From Pontiella desulfatans (lineage in GTDB: Bacteria > Verrucomicrobiota > Kiritimatiellia > Kiritimatiellales > Pontiellaceae), in contig NZ_CAAHFG010000001.1 of assembly GCF_900890425.1 (NCBI RefSeq), positions 3,410,001 to 3,474,000 on the forward strand: a stretch of 64,000 bases of DNA, read 5' to 3'. Shown one piece after another: positions 49,494 to 59,422 of this stretch. Numbering within the stretch: position 1 is the stretch's first letter; every line of letters starts with the position of its first letter. Under the pieces are notes generated by a model, which was not told the DNA's origin, made no database searches, and saw nothing but the letters and a program-made list of their open reading frames with translations. Position numbers and translations under genes: made by a program.

Positions 49494-52373
49494 CTATTCG
49501 AGGCCATTAATTACCGCGTTCGCAACGTTCGAAACGCCGTATCCCTGATTCAGGATCTGCTGATGCAGCCAAATGAAGCCACCTCCGCAATGATCCTTCC
49601 ATTCAGAAAGCTGCGCCTCAACCTCTGCGGGGGTTTTCCCTCCAGCATCATCCGGGTTGATCGACAGCCCGGGGATCACCTTGAGATCGCCGTCAAATTT
49701 GGTATTCCAGTCCTCAGGATAATTCGCCGCGCCCCCGGCATAACACTGCACATAAATCCGGTCGCACAGCCCCGGCTGGTAGGCTTCGAGCTGTTCGTAT
49801 ACAGGATTCCAAACGCCCTCCGGCCTCATATACGGGCAAAGCGTCACTTTATACCCCAAGACACTGAGCATTTTGCTGAACTCAACCATGGAATCCACGT
49901 CATAGTGCTCCTCGTCATCAAAGTTGATGGCATCGGCGCCCAGCACATCGCGCAACACCTTGAAAGACTGATAGAGCCGGCTGTCTTCGCCGGTGCCCTC
50001 GGCTTCGATCAATGCATCGATATTCGCAAAACTGGCATCCCCCCACGCACTCACCGAAAATTCAATCCGCTTGACGGTTGAGGGCGCCGTTTTCAGATCC
50101 AGCAGCTGCTCGATCCAATCCTTTTCGCCAATATAGCTGCCATACTGCGTGAGTTCGTTCTCGGATAGGTTGTAGTAGATTTCGCCCGATGTTTTTACTT
50201 TTGCACTCCAAAGCAAAAGGGTGTCGAATCCGGACGATTTCACCTCTGCAGCATTATTACCGTAACTGCCATACATGCTGCCACCGGCAAACAGCCCCAC
50301 TGGCTTTTCGGGGCCATCCGGGGTCTCGCGAATCTCCAACACCGGATCGTATGCCGACTCTTTGGACATCAATACCTGCTCATCCGGATCGCTGGTCATA
50401 AGTGCAAGCGAATAGGTTCCCGTCGAGGTGATGTGGCCGGAAAGATCAAAGGTGTTCCAACCCTTGGAAAAAGAATCCTTGCTCTTGATTATGTCGCCCG
50501 GAACCGGACGATTAGCCCATGTGATGGTGCTTTCATCCCACGCGTTATCATCAACCACACGAACCCAGACCGTATTGGAAACGGCTTGGGCGGCATACAC
50601 CTTCAGCCAAACCTCCGAAATCGAAGAGGGAACCTCATCAACGTCAAACTTCAAATAGGAGAAAAGTTTCTGTCCCGTCCCGGCGGTACGGAGCGAAAGG
50701 TTGGTGTTCGACCCATAGTTCGACGTGGTATTTTCCCCCGACACAAAGGAGTCGTCGACCGGCTTGAAAAGATATCCGAACCGGGGCACGGGATAGGTGT
50801 CGCTGCTTCCCGCACGGAAAAAGCCCGCCGCGTTGGTCATCGGGAACGTCCACTCGGCCAGGCTGACTCCACTGGTGACCGCCACATCCGACCACGCGCC
50901 GGAGGTCAGGCTCTCACGCTGCTGAACCGTCACGTACGCATCGGCAGACAGATTCGTTGCCCCGACGACCATGTTCCCTGAGTCCAATGCAAAAGAGATG
51001 TGCGGCACATTGAATCCTGCCGGCAGAATATCAAATTTCAACGTTCCAAGCCGAACCGGCGTCGATCCTTTCATCAGGGCAATCTGGTCGCCATCACGAA
51101 TCGGCATCGGATCCGAGAAGGTAACGACATTATTCGCGAGCATCATCCCTGCACCGGCCGTTCCCGCCGGAACATCATGATTCCGCATCCAGATATCGCC
51201 GCTGTATGCATCGACATCATTGAATAAATCAATTGCTGAAAGCACAAGGGTCTGATCCGCCCCCAAGGAGAGTTCACTCAGGTCAAACGTCAAAATCAGC
51301 GCCTCGGAGTCCTGAATATCGCCATTCGTTTTTGCACTCGTCTGAACTCCCCATCCCTGGCCTGACATCGTGTGGACTACATTTCCCGCGCTTTGCCCGC
51401 CGCCGCGCCATGTAAATGGATTAAACCTCGAAGCACTGTCATCCACAGCCTGGAGATTCAGCTTGATGATTCCCGAAACGCCCTCGGAATCCAGGAATGA
51501 ATCCTGCACGGAATCGATGAGCGGCAGCGACGTAGTCGAGGACTCCACCACAACGGAACCGGCCAGATTCGACCAGGTCAGATCAATCGAAGATGTATCC
51601 GCCCCATCGACCCGAAAGTCCGTCACCAGTGCGCCCTTGACCGGCAGCAAATCCGATGCGCTCACCACCCCGGAACTCAAACGAACCTCATCCATATAGA
51701 GCAGCGCCTGATTAGCTGCACTCCCATTCAACCGAAGATCACTCGTCAAATTCGTTACGCTGACATTAAAATCAGCAGTCGAGCTGAACAGCGTTCCTTC
51801 CGTCAAATCCTGATAATAAAAGGCGGCGGAACCATCGGGGCCTACAGAGACCCCGACATAATAATCTTTCCCCCCCGCAAAAGAGTCTGTTCCATTCGGA
51901 ACAAAACTTCTGGACACCCACCCCCCGGAGCCGTTATTCAACGAGAATTGCAATTTCCCGGTATCCTCACCAATCGTGACACGCCACTCTTCAGCCTTGA
52001 TCGCGACCACGGTCCATCCATTACTCAGAACCGGGGTCACAAAGGCCTCGAACGTAAAACCGGACGCACTGAAATCAAGCAGGGCATCATCCGCAACCGA
52101 CCACTGGTCCCCCTTCCCGTTCAGCAAAGAAACTCCGTCGTTCGTCTCCCCGCCCAGAGGGATGGTGGACAACATGGAGCCGGGGCCGCTCGCCGGGCGG
52201 CTTACCCCGGAAATCCGGGTCCCGGTCTGCCCGAGGTCGAGCCCGTTCCCACTGGAATCATTCGTAACAGCACCCTGCTCGAACCGCCAATATCCCACCG
52301 TTTCGGCTCTCAGCGCACCCGCCGCACTCAGCAGCAACCCGAATAAAACACTCCTTATCAACAACGATCTCAT
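49494..52373 (-). CDS. Large secreted LamG / DNRLRE-type protein with a C-terminal GH18-like domain
   Basis: 959-aa secreted protein. Signal peptide (SLLIRSVLFGLLLSAAGALRA), one LamG domain (about 25-235), a linker with a beta-rich domain (about 265-510), then a DNRLRE-type domain (about 540-690: VDDSFVSGENTTSNYGSNTN). The C-terminal 260 residues look like a TIM barrel, with ADAINFDDEEHYD (DxDxE-like) and RIYVQCYAGG, reminiscent of chitinase-like GH18 proteins. It is likely a glycan-binding or glycan-degrading surface enzyme. AGGAG precedes the ATG. The N-terminal part is nearly repeated in the truncated gene at 56358-56720. Confidence 0.83.
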   Translation of the reverse strand: MRSLLIRSVLFGLLLSAAGALRAETVGYWRFEQGAVTNDSSGNGLDLGQTGTRISGVSRPASGPGSMLSTIPLGGETNDGVSLLNGKGDQWSVADDALLDFSASGFTFEAFVTPVLSNGWTVVAIKAEEWRVTIGEDTGKLQFSLNNGSGGWVSRSFVPNGTDSFAGGKDYYVGVSVGPDGSAAFYYQDLTEGTLFSSTADFNVSVTNLTSDLRLNGSAANQALLYMDEVRLSSGVVSASDLLPVKGALVTDFRVDGADTSSIDLTWSNLAGSVVVESSTTSLPLIDSVQDSFLDSEGVSGIIKLNLQAVDDSASRFNPFTWRGGGQSAGNVVHTMSGQGWGVQTSAKTNGDIQDSEALILTFDLSELSLGADQTLVLSAIDLFNDVDAYSGDIWMRNHDVPAGTAGAGMMLANNVVTFSDPMPIRDGDQIALMKGSTPVRLGTLKFDILPAGFNVPHISFALDSGNMVVGATNLSADAYVTVQQRESLTSGAWSDVAVTSGVSLAEWTFPMTNAAGFFRAGSSDTYPVPRFGYLFKPVDDSFVSGENTTSNYGSNTNLSLRTAGTGQKLFSYLKFDVDEVPSSISEVWLKVYAAQAVSNTVWVRVVDDNAWDESTITWANRPVPGDIIKSKDSFSKGWNTFDLSGHITSTGTYSLALMTSDPDEQVLMSKESAYDPVLEIRETPDGPEKPVGLFAGGSMYGSYGNNAAEVKSSGFDTLLLWSAKVKTSGEIYYNLSENELTQYGSYIGEKDWIEQLLDLKTAPSTVKRIEFSVSAWGDASFANIDALIEAEGTGEDSRLYQSFKVLRDVLGADAINFDDEEHYDVDSMVEFSKMLSVLGYKVTLCPYMRPEGVWNPVYEQLEAYQPGLCDRIYVQCYAGGAANYPEDWNTKFDGDLKVIPGLSINPDDAGGKTPAEVEAQLSEWKDHCGGGFIWLHQQILNQGYGVSNVANAVINGLE

Positions 52374-52770
52374 TTCCAGCTCCTATTATTTATCAATCCC
52401 TGAAAAACAACGCATTGCAACTCACGCCGTATCCAGACATTGGAAATCCCGAAACGTTCACCACCAATCCAACCACAGCCGAACCAATGCAAACGTTTAC
52501 CATTTACTGTCTGCACAATAAAGCAAAATGTCCGCCAAACATATTTCGCAAGGCTGTTTGCCCCTGCCAGATGTAGACCAGCTTTTTGCTGCCCACCATG
52601 ATGCCGCATACGCAGCCAGCCCGAACAAGACTCTCTTGATCAATGATTTCACACTCTATCTTTGCTTTAAATATGGTGCAACACCGTCAAACGACCGCGG
52701 CCTTCATGCGTAGCGCCCGGCAGGAGCGAAGCTGTGCAGGGCGCAACATAAAGTTCGATGCCTGTTTACA
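52374..52770. other. Intergenic region with a decayed LamG gene start
   Basis: About 400 bases. On the minus strand from a GTG at 52652 the frame reads VKSLIKRVLFGLAAYAAS, clearly the signal-peptide start of the LamG family (compare MRSLLIRSVLFGLLLSAAG), and then becomes meaningless. The rest has no gene. Confidence 0.5.
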
Positions 52771-55700
52771 TTAGAAACTTGATTCCACTTCCAGCTTCAG
52801 GAACTGCTCGCCGAGGACATCCGTTGGAACACGGTTGGTGACCGTTTCGAAGCCGCTTATGCCATAGCCCGTGTTGGTGCCGACCACTTCCGCATCCGTA
52901 TTGGTGAAGACGCCTAAAACCAGGTCGGTATCGTTCAGCACGCGATAGATCAGTCCGCGCTCAGCCGCAGCATCGCGCTGGGCATGGACATAGTAGAACC
53001 AGCCGGCTTCAGTGCTTGCAACCGGAGCAATGCCGATATCGGACTCGTCATCCGGGTTGCCGTTGAGCGCGTATTCCGCCAGATTGTCGAGCGCGTCACC
53101 GTCCGGATTGTCGGTCAGCTCCAATTCGCTGCCCACTCCCGGATACGCACTCAGCCAGTCGGCATATCTCGTGGCCGGCGTGTCTTCGGTGACGGTGGTA
53201 TCAACCCGTTTCACCACGAATTTGGTGATGGAAAAGTCCGCCGCCTTCGCCGTGCCATAGCTATGGTTAAATGCAAAACCGACCCGCTGCACATCGGTAA
53301 AGCTGTGCGCGCCGTATGACCCGATCCCCCCGTCCGCAAATGCGAAGCTGCCGGACCCGTCCACCAGGTCGTAGGTTGCCCACTGCAAGCTGTCGGGATT
53401 CGTCACGGTAATCGTGGTTCCGTCCGGAGCGACGGTTTCCGACACATAGTATTGCGATGCCCCGTCACGTACAACCATACGCACGTCATAGCCAGTTCCT
53501 GTCGTAAAACCACCATCGACCTCCAGTGTAAATGAGGATTGGGAGGTAAAGACAACGGTTTGCATATCAAACCCATCCATAAAGTCCGCTTGATCCCAAA
53601 GCACCACCGCATCGATGATATAATCCTGAGGGTCAGTACGAGTCCAGGGGCGGAACCGCAGGTTTTGCTTGGCAGCACTTTCAGCTGCGATCAGATAATT
53701 GACTTGATCCAGACTATACTGGGACTTGCACCCGCCATACATATCGTGCTGATCGAGCGTACTATCAAACAACAGGCTCGTCAGACTCAGGTTGCGAACC
53801 TTGTTGGTATTGGTATCCACATCCAGACCGCCGTTTATGTTTACGTCCACTGTTGCCTGGATCGAATCAAAATTGATTAAGACCTCATCATCCTCCGGTG
53901 GCGGGAGAGCTATGGGCGATGCCCAGACCGTAGTGTAACCGCTGTTCACCGATCCATCCGTGTCGGCATAGAGCGCACTGTTGCCGGCACTGTTGGTCCA
54001 GGCCAGCTCCCAGTCAGTCGTCAGCATCGGCTGCCCATTGGTCCAGGTGATGACCCCATCGGCGACCAGGTCGCTGATCGTGGTTGTTTGATCACCCCAC
54101 TGGGTAAAAACGCCGAAGTCGGCAAAGTGCAATTCGGCATTGGGACCGGGATTGTAAACACCCCATTGGGAGCTCATACGAAGCTCACCTCCGGTCAGAT
54201 TATAGGTTGCGACGCCGTCGCCCGAATGACCGAGCCGTAATTGCGTTGCTTTAACAAAAGAGTCGGGGCCGGCTTGGTTAACCGTTCCGGTCGCCCCGTC
54301 ATAACCCACATACAGGAAGTTATTCACCAACGAAAGCGTTCCATTAACATCCAACACACCGACGGCATTCGTCGAGTATCCCACAACGAAAGCCTCGGCC
54401 GGATCAGGAGGAGTCGACGCCCTGTCGCCATCCGCCCTTGACCATTTACTTCCGATCACCATCCTACCGTTTCCTCCGTCTTTTCCGATAATAGTCGGGC
54501 CATCCAGGTTCAGCATTGCATCCCATAATCCAATATAGCCTCGTTCACCCGCACTGTTGGCTACATAGAGCCCGGTCACCGACAACTCAGTGCTGTAGTT
54601 GGACATCAAGACTTCCGCATTGTTCGCATCGCCGTCAACGCCAATTTCCAGAATCCCGATCGACGGAGAAACCGTTTCAATCCGGAGTTTCCCGTCAACT
54701 ATGTATCGGACATTATCATTGGTACCCGGCAGGTTGGTCGCGGCCACCCAACCATCAACGGGCCAATATTCCCAATTATTGGTTTCCGACCAGGTTCCAA
54801 GGGTTGAGGTGTATTGGTATGTTGCCGCTTGCGGCGGTATATACGCAGGTTTAAGGTCATACTGCAGTCGTTCCGGCCGATTTAAAAGGGATTGAACTCC
54901 GGTTTGGTAAAGGTCTTCCGCCTGTTCCTGGCGCCAGGTTAACTGACCGGCCAAGAATTCGAGATACTGCTCATATATGATCGGCTTCTCTTCCATCCGG
55001 TCTTCATCAGGAATCGGCAGATGCTCCAACTGGGATTCCAATTCCATCCGGGCGTTTTGGCTGGCCTCATCGTACGTCTCAATTTTTTCGAACGTGAAAG
55101 GGTTCCCCGATGGATTACAGCGCCAAAGCTGTCCCTGGGCATCCAGCGAATAGTCCCGATTACGAATCATCCGATGAAAACCCAATACATAACTGAAGAT
55201 CCACTCACGGCTATGTGCATGATCGCCCTCCAGCAACGGGACCAGGCTTTGTCCATCCAGCACCTGCGAAGGCAAGACCCGATGGCCGGCCAGTTCCAGC
55301 AAGGTCGGATACAGATCCACGCAATCGGTCAAACTTCCAGTCTCGCCATTCCATTTAACCCAGTTCGATCCCCCGGCCACAATAAAAGGCACGTGCGCAC
55401 CGATCTCCGAAGCGGCGCCTTTCCCGATGCCATAGGTTGGATTATCCGCCATGAAAAAGATGACCGTATTTTCGTATTCACCCATCGCTTTGAGCGCGTT
55501 CACCAGCCTGCCCACTGCCGTATCAAGATATTGTACATTGGACACCATGCCCGGCTCCGTTTTCGTGACCTCAGGGTCGCCCGGCGCTTTCATCTCCGTC
55601 CAGGGAAAATGGGTCAGGTGGGAAGAATAATAGATAAAAAACGGCTTTTCGTCGTTTTTACTCCGTTGTGCAAAATCAAGGACAGCATCCCCGAGCATTT

Positions 55701-56346
55701 CCGGGCCGAAATCATCGGGTCCCGTCGATCGCAGAAGGTCATTTTCAATCACCATCGGATGCCAGGTTGCTAATGGACTGTGCTGTTCTTCATAGGTCAG
55801 CGAAAATATGTTTGCGTTCCCCCAAAACCACCATGGACCGAAATATTCCTGGATCCATTCCTGCTTCAATCCATCACCGCCCATCAGTGAGCCGTACATA
55901 AAATATTCATCCACACCCCATTCCGAATCCTCCGGAGAGGTAGGCAGATGCCATTTGCCTCCGTGAAACGTTGCATATCCGGATTCCTTCATCGCCCGGA
56001 AAAGAGTCATTTTTTCCAGAGGCATGGCTTTGTACGTTTCGTATTCAATATATGTGTTGCCGTAGGCGCCGTTGCGGAACCCATACTGACCACTCATGAT
56101 GGCCGCACGGCTACTCACACACACCGGCGTCGCCCAGGCGGTCTTGAATTTAATGCCGCCCTCGGCCAACGCATCAATGTTCGGCGTCGACACCATCGTA
56201 TTTCCATAACAGCCCAGCTCATGCGTACTGCAATCATCGACCAGAAACAGGATAATGTTCGGTTGCTGGGTTGCCTGCAACCCAACCGGCATAAGGGTGA
56301 GCGCCAACGCCGCTAGCACCATTTGCTTTTTCATTTTTTTTCTCAT
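52771..56346 (-). CDS. Chimeric secreted protein: sulfatase fused to a duplicated structural domain
   Basis: 1,191 aa. Residues 1 to about 498 are a sulfatase almost identical to the 46347 gene: signal peptide, FLVDDCSTHELGCYGN, CVSSR with Cys76, GGKWHLP. At the point where that gene ends (YDLK-stop), this one continues PAYIPPQAATYQYTSTLGTW. From WEYWPVDGWVAATNLPG onward it runs, nearly identically, through the whole mature protein of the 56883 gene: a repetitive beta-rich (PEP-/autotransporter-like) region, an all-beta domain and the tail LDNLAEYALNGNPDDESDIG...FLKLEVESSF. The frame is intact throughout. The promoter and Shine-Dalgarno are copied from the 46347 gene. Confidence 0.88.
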   Translation of the reverse strand: MRKKMKKQMVLAALALTLMPVGLQATQQPNIILFLVDDCSTHELGCYGNTMVSTPNIDALAEGGIKFKTAWATPVCVSSRAAIMSGQYGFRNGAYGNTYIEYETYKAMPLEKMTLFRAMKESGYATFHGGKWHLPTSPEDSEWGVDEYFMYGSLMGGDGLKQEWIQEYFGPWWFWGNANIFSLTYEEQHSPLATWHPMVIENDLLRSTGPDDFGPEMLGDAVLDFAQRSKNDEKPFFIYYSSHLTHFPWTEMKAPGDPEVTKTEPGMVSNVQYLDTAVGRLVNALKAMGEYENTVIFFMADNPTYGIGKGAASEIGAHVPFIVAGGSNWVKWNGETGSLTDCVDLYPTLLELAGHRVLPSQVLDGQSLVPLLEGDHAHSREWIFSYVLGFHRMIRNRDYSLDAQGQLWRCNPSGNPFTFEKIETYDEASQNARMELESQLEHLPIPDEDRMEEKPIIYEQYLEFLAGQLTWRQEQAEDLYQTGVQSLLNRPERLQYDLKPAYIPPQAATYQYTSTLGTWSETNNWEYWPVDGWVAATNLPGTNDNVRYIVDGKLRIETVSPSIGILEIGVDGDANNAEVLMSNYSTELSVTGLYVANSAGERGYIGLWDAMLNLDGPTIIGKDGGNGRMVIGSKWSRADGDRASTPPDPAEAFVVGYSTNAVGVLDVNGTLSLVNNFLYVGYDGATGTVNQAGPDSFVKATQLRLGHSGDGVATYNLTGGELRMSSQWGVYNPGPNAELHFADFGVFTQWGDQTTTISDLVADGVITWTNGQPMLTTDWELAWTNSAGNSALYADTDGSVNSGYTTVWASPIALPPPEDDEVLINFDSIQATVDVNINGGLDVDTNTNKVRNLSLTSLLFDSTLDQHDMYGGCKSQYSLDQVNYLIAAESAAKQNLRFRPWTRTDPQDYIIDAVVLWDQADFMDGFDMQTVVFTSQSSFTLEVDGGFTTGTGYDVRMVVRDGASQYYVSETVAPDGTTITVTNPDSLQWATYDLVDGSGSFAFADGGIGSYGAHSFTDVQRVGFAFNHSYGTAKAADFSITKFVVKRVDTTVTEDTPATRYADWLSAYPGVGSELELTDNPDGDALDNLAEYALNGNPDDESDIGIAPVASTEAGWFYYVHAQRDAAAERGLIYRVLNDTDLVLGVFTNTDAEVVGTNTGYGISGFETVTNRVPTDVLGEQFLKLEVESSF

Positions 56347-56357
56347 CGTGATTTCCT

Positions 56358-56720
56358 TTAACTCGTTGTGATTTTGCCGGTCACAAAGGCCTCGAACGTA
56401 AAACCGGTCGGAGTGAAATCAAGCAGGGCATTATCCGCAACCGACCACTGATCCCCCGTCCCGTTCAGAAAAGCAACCCCGTTGTTCGTCGCACCGGTCA
56501 GAGGGATGGTGGACAACATGGAGCCGGAACCGCTTGCCGGACGGCTTACCCCGGAAATCCCAGTCCCGGTTTGCCCCAGGTCGAGCCCGTTCCCGCTGGA
56601 ATCATTTGTCACAGCGCCCTGCTCAAATCGCCAATAGCCTTCCACATCCGCACGCAACGGCCCCACCGCGCAGAGAAAGAACCCGAACAAAACAACCCTT
56701 CCGAATAACAACTTCATCAT
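56358..56720 (-). pseudogene. Truncated LamG gene
   Basis: From the ATG at 56720 it reads a signal peptide (MMKLLFGRVVLFGFFLCAV...) and the first 100 residues of a LamG domain nearly identical to 49494-52373 (GYWRFEQGAVTNDSSGNGLD). After FTFEAFVT it switches to GKITTS and stops. The switched part is the upstream region of the duplicated sulfatase (the same bases follow 47843). It is a broken gene created by the same rearrangement. About 120 aa; it might still be secreted. Confidence 0.8.
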
Positions 56721-56824
56721 TAACCATCTTATAACTGTTGGCTTGCGTGCATATTTATTAAAGTATCCGCATTCTTTACTGTCCGTGCTGTAAAGCAAAA
56801 TGGCCGCAAAAAATTTCATATATA

Positions 56825-56856
56825 ACGCCCGGTCGGAACCAGCCCGCACCGGGCGT
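56825..56856 (-). terminator. Terminator-like hairpin of the 56883 gene
   Basis: Perfect 9-bp stem ACGCCCGGT / ACCGGGCGT with a 14-nt loop, 27 bp past the stop. AAATTTTTT follows about 10 nt later on the minus strand. Confidence 0.65.
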
Positions 56857-56882
56857 CACATGAAGCTCGATCGCTGTTCACA

Positions 56883-58997
56883 TTAGAAACTTGATTCCAC
56901 TTCCAGCTTCAGGAACTGCTCGCCGAGGACATCCGTTGGAACACGGTTGGTGACCGTTTCGAAGCCGCTTATGCCATAGCTCGTGTTGGTGCCGACCACT
57001 TCCGCATCTGTATTAACGAACGTGCCGGAAACCAGGTCGGTATCGTTCAGCACGCGATAGATCAGTCCGCGCTCATCCGCATCGTCGCGCTGGGCATGGA
57101 CATAGTAGAACCAGCCGGCTTCAGTGCTTGCAACCGGAGCAATGCCGATATCGGTATCGTCATCCGGGTTGCCGTTGAGCGCGTATTCCGCCAGGTTGTC
57201 GAGCGCGTCCCCATCCGGATTGTCGGTCAGCTCCGATTCGCTGCCCACGCCGGGATACGCACTCAGCCAGTCGGCATATACCGCGGCGGGAGAGCTGTTG
57301 CTGACGGCGGTATCAACCCGTTTCACCACGAATTTGGTGATGGAAAAGTCCGCCGCCTTCGCCGTGCCATAGCTATGGTTAAATGCAAAACCGACCTGCT
57401 GCACATCGGTAAAGGTGTGCGCACCGTATGTCCCGATCCCCCCGTCCGCAAATGCGAAGTTGCTGGAACCTTCCGTCAAATCGTAGGTTGCCCACTGCAA
57501 GCTGTCCGGGTTCTCCACGGCAATCGTGGTTCCGTCCGGAGCGACGGTTTCCGACACATAGTATTGCGATGCCCCGTCACGTACAACCATACGCACGTCA
57601 TAGCCAGTTCCTGTCGTAAAACCACCATCGACCTCCAGTGTAAATGAGGATTGGGAGGTAAAGACAACGGTTTGCATATCAAACCCATCCATAAAGGCCG
57701 CTTGATCCCAAAGCACCACCGCATCGATGATATAATCCTGAGGGTCAGTACGAGTCCAGGGGCGGAACCGCAGGTTGTGCTTGGCAGCACTTTCAGCTGC
57801 GATCAGATAATTGACTTGATCCAGACTATACTGGGACTTGCACCCGCCATACATATCGTGCTGATCGAGCGTACTATCAAACAACAGGCTCGTCAGACTC
57901 AGGTTGCGAACTTTGTTGGTATTGGTATCCACATCCAGACCGCCGTTTATGTTTACGTCCACTGTTGCCTGGATCGAATCAAAATTGATTAAGCCCTCAT
58001 CATCCTCCGGTGGCGGGAGAGCTATGGGCGATGCCCAGACCGTAGTGTAACCGCTGTTCACCGATCCATCCGTGTCGGCATAGAGCGCACTGTTGCCGGC
58101 ACTGTTGGTCCAGGCCAGCTCCCAGTCAGTCGTCAGCATCGGCTGCCCATTGGTCCAGGTGATGACCCCATCGGCGATCAGATTGCTGATCGTGGTTGTT
58201 TGATCACCCCACTGGGTAAAAACGCCGAAGTCGGCAAAGTGCAATTCGGCATTGGGACCGGGATTGTAACCCCCCCTTTGGGAGCTCATACGAAGCTCAC
58301 CTCCGGTCAGATTATAGGTTGCGACGCCATCGCCCGAATGACCGAGCCGCAATTGCGTTACTTTAACAAAAGAGTCGAGGCCGGCTTGGTTAACCGTTCC
58401 GGTCGCCCCGTCATACCCCACATACAGGAAGTTATTCACCAACGAAAGCGTTCCATTAACATTCAACACACCGACGGCATTCGTCGAGTATCCCACAACG
58501 AAAGCCTCGGCCGGATCAGGAGGAGTCGACGCCCTGTCGCCATCCGCCCTTGACCATTTACTTCCGATCACCATCCTACCGTTTCCTCCGTCTTTTCCGA
58601 TAATAGTCGGGCCATCCAGGTTCAGCATTGCATCCCATAATCCAATATAGCCTCGTTCACCCGCACTGTTGGCTACATAGAGCCCGGTCACCGACAACTC
58701 AGTGCTGTAGTTCAACATCAAGACTTCCGCAATGTTCGTGCTGATAACGCCAATTTCCAAAATCCCGATCGACGGAGAAACCGTTTCAATCCGGAGTTTC
58801 CCGTCAACTATGTATCGGACATTATCATTGGTACCCGGCAGGTTGGTCGCGGCCACCCAACCATCAACGGGCCAATATTCCCAGTCATCGATGACCGACC
58901 AGGTTGCATTTGTTGAAGTGTTTTGGTATTCTACCGCCTTTGCTATCGAAGCCAGCGAGATCAACGCTGCCGCCATGATCCATACTCTTTTTACCAT
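56883..58997 (-). CDS. Secreted beta-rich structural protein (parent of the chimera's second half)
   Basis: 704 aa: signal peptide (VWIMAAALISLASIAKA), a repetitive region (about 40-340) with short beta-strand units (LEIGVISTNIAEVL, GLYVANSAGERGYIGL, FLYVGYDGATGTVNQAG) typical of autotransporter- or PEP-CTERM-like passenger repeats, then a beta-sandwich (about 350-590), and the phylum-typical tail with DNPDGDALDNLAEYALNGNP, ending FLKLEVESSF. It probably lies at the cell surface near the glycan-degrading enzymes. AGGAG precedes the ATG. About 2 kb is nearly identical to 52771-54780. Confidence 0.82.
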   Translation of the reverse strand: MVKRVWIMAAALISLASIAKAVEYQNTSTNATWSVIDDWEYWPVDGWVAATNLPGTNDNVRYIVDGKLRIETVSPSIGILEIGVISTNIAEVLMLNYSTELSVTGLYVANSAGERGYIGLWDAMLNLDGPTIIGKDGGNGRMVIGSKWSRADGDRASTPPDPAEAFVVGYSTNAVGVLNVNGTLSLVNNFLYVGYDGATGTVNQAGLDSFVKVTQLRLGHSGDGVATYNLTGGELRMSSQRGGYNPGPNAELHFADFGVFTQWGDQTTTISNLIADGVITWTNGQPMLTTDWELAWTNSAGNSALYADTDGSVNSGYTTVWASPIALPPPEDDEGLINFDSIQATVDVNINGGLDVDTNTNKVRNLSLTSLLFDSTLDQHDMYGGCKSQYSLDQVNYLIAAESAAKHNLRFRPWTRTDPQDYIIDAVVLWDQAAFMDGFDMQTVVFTSQSSFTLEVDGGFTTGTGYDVRMVVRDGASQYYVSETVAPDGTTIAVENPDSLQWATYDLTEGSSNFAFADGGIGTYGAHTFTDVQQVGFAFNHSYGTAKAADFSITKFVVKRVDTAVSNSSPAAVYADWLSAYPGVGSESELTDNPDGDALDNLAEYALNGNPDDDTDIGIAPVASTEAGWFYYVHAQRDDADERGLIYRVLNDTDLVSGTFVNTDAEVVGTNTSYGISGFETVTNRVPTDVLGEQFLKLEVESSF

Positions 58998-59125
58998 CTC
59001 ATTGCTCCTGTTGGGTTACATGCAGGCCCCTTGCCCGCTAATCCTTTTTCTATGGGATGGCATATTCCCAAAAGCGTTGACATCCAGCAACCCATACCTA
59101 ACGCACCCGTTGCGCTGGATTAAAA
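58998..59125. other. Spacer upstream of the 58997 gene
   Basis: No gene seen. It should hold the promoter of the 56883-58997 gene, but no convincing boxes were found. Confidence 0.35.
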
Positions 59126-59216
59126 GGCCAGAATCGATCTTCTCTTTCCTGAACCGCTCGCTGGAACTTTTTGACAATAGTCCTGAAACATCGGAAGCAG
59201 ATCAATCAGGCCACCG
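59126..59216 (-). pseudogene. Fragments of an iduronate-sulfatase-type gene
   Basis: The minus strand contains VKKFQRAVQEREDRF, matching VKNFLKMVQEKKRSI at the end of the 47934 gene. Directly next to it is a stretch matching about 48248-48292 of that gene, so roughly 250 bp between them were deleted. Not translatable as one frame. Confidence 0.6.
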
Positions 59217-59254
59217 GTTTTCAAAAAGTCTGTTCGATCTCCTTATCGGAATTG

Positions 59255-59394
59255 CTATTTTGCCGTCACGGGATCGGTGAGGAGTTGCGGGAGGGATTTC
59301 TGGAGGCGTTGCTTGTATTCCTCCCCGGCAAACGCGGCAAAGTTGAGGGATTTCCCGGCATACTCTTTCGGTATTACAAATGACGCCTCCATCG
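59255..59394 (-). pseudogene. C-terminal remnant of a second sulfatase
   Basis: The minus strand reads EASFVIPKEYAGKSLNFAAF and then AGEEYKQRLQKSLPQLLTDP, ending VTAK-stop. This is nearly the same as the last 45 residues of the 61980 sulfatase. Nothing of the upstream gene is left; the DUF3604 gene begins its stop just beyond. It is the scar of a lost tandem duplicate. Confidence 0.75.
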
Positions 59395-59422
59395 TAACGA
59401 CTCAAAGACAAAAGCCCGGGCT

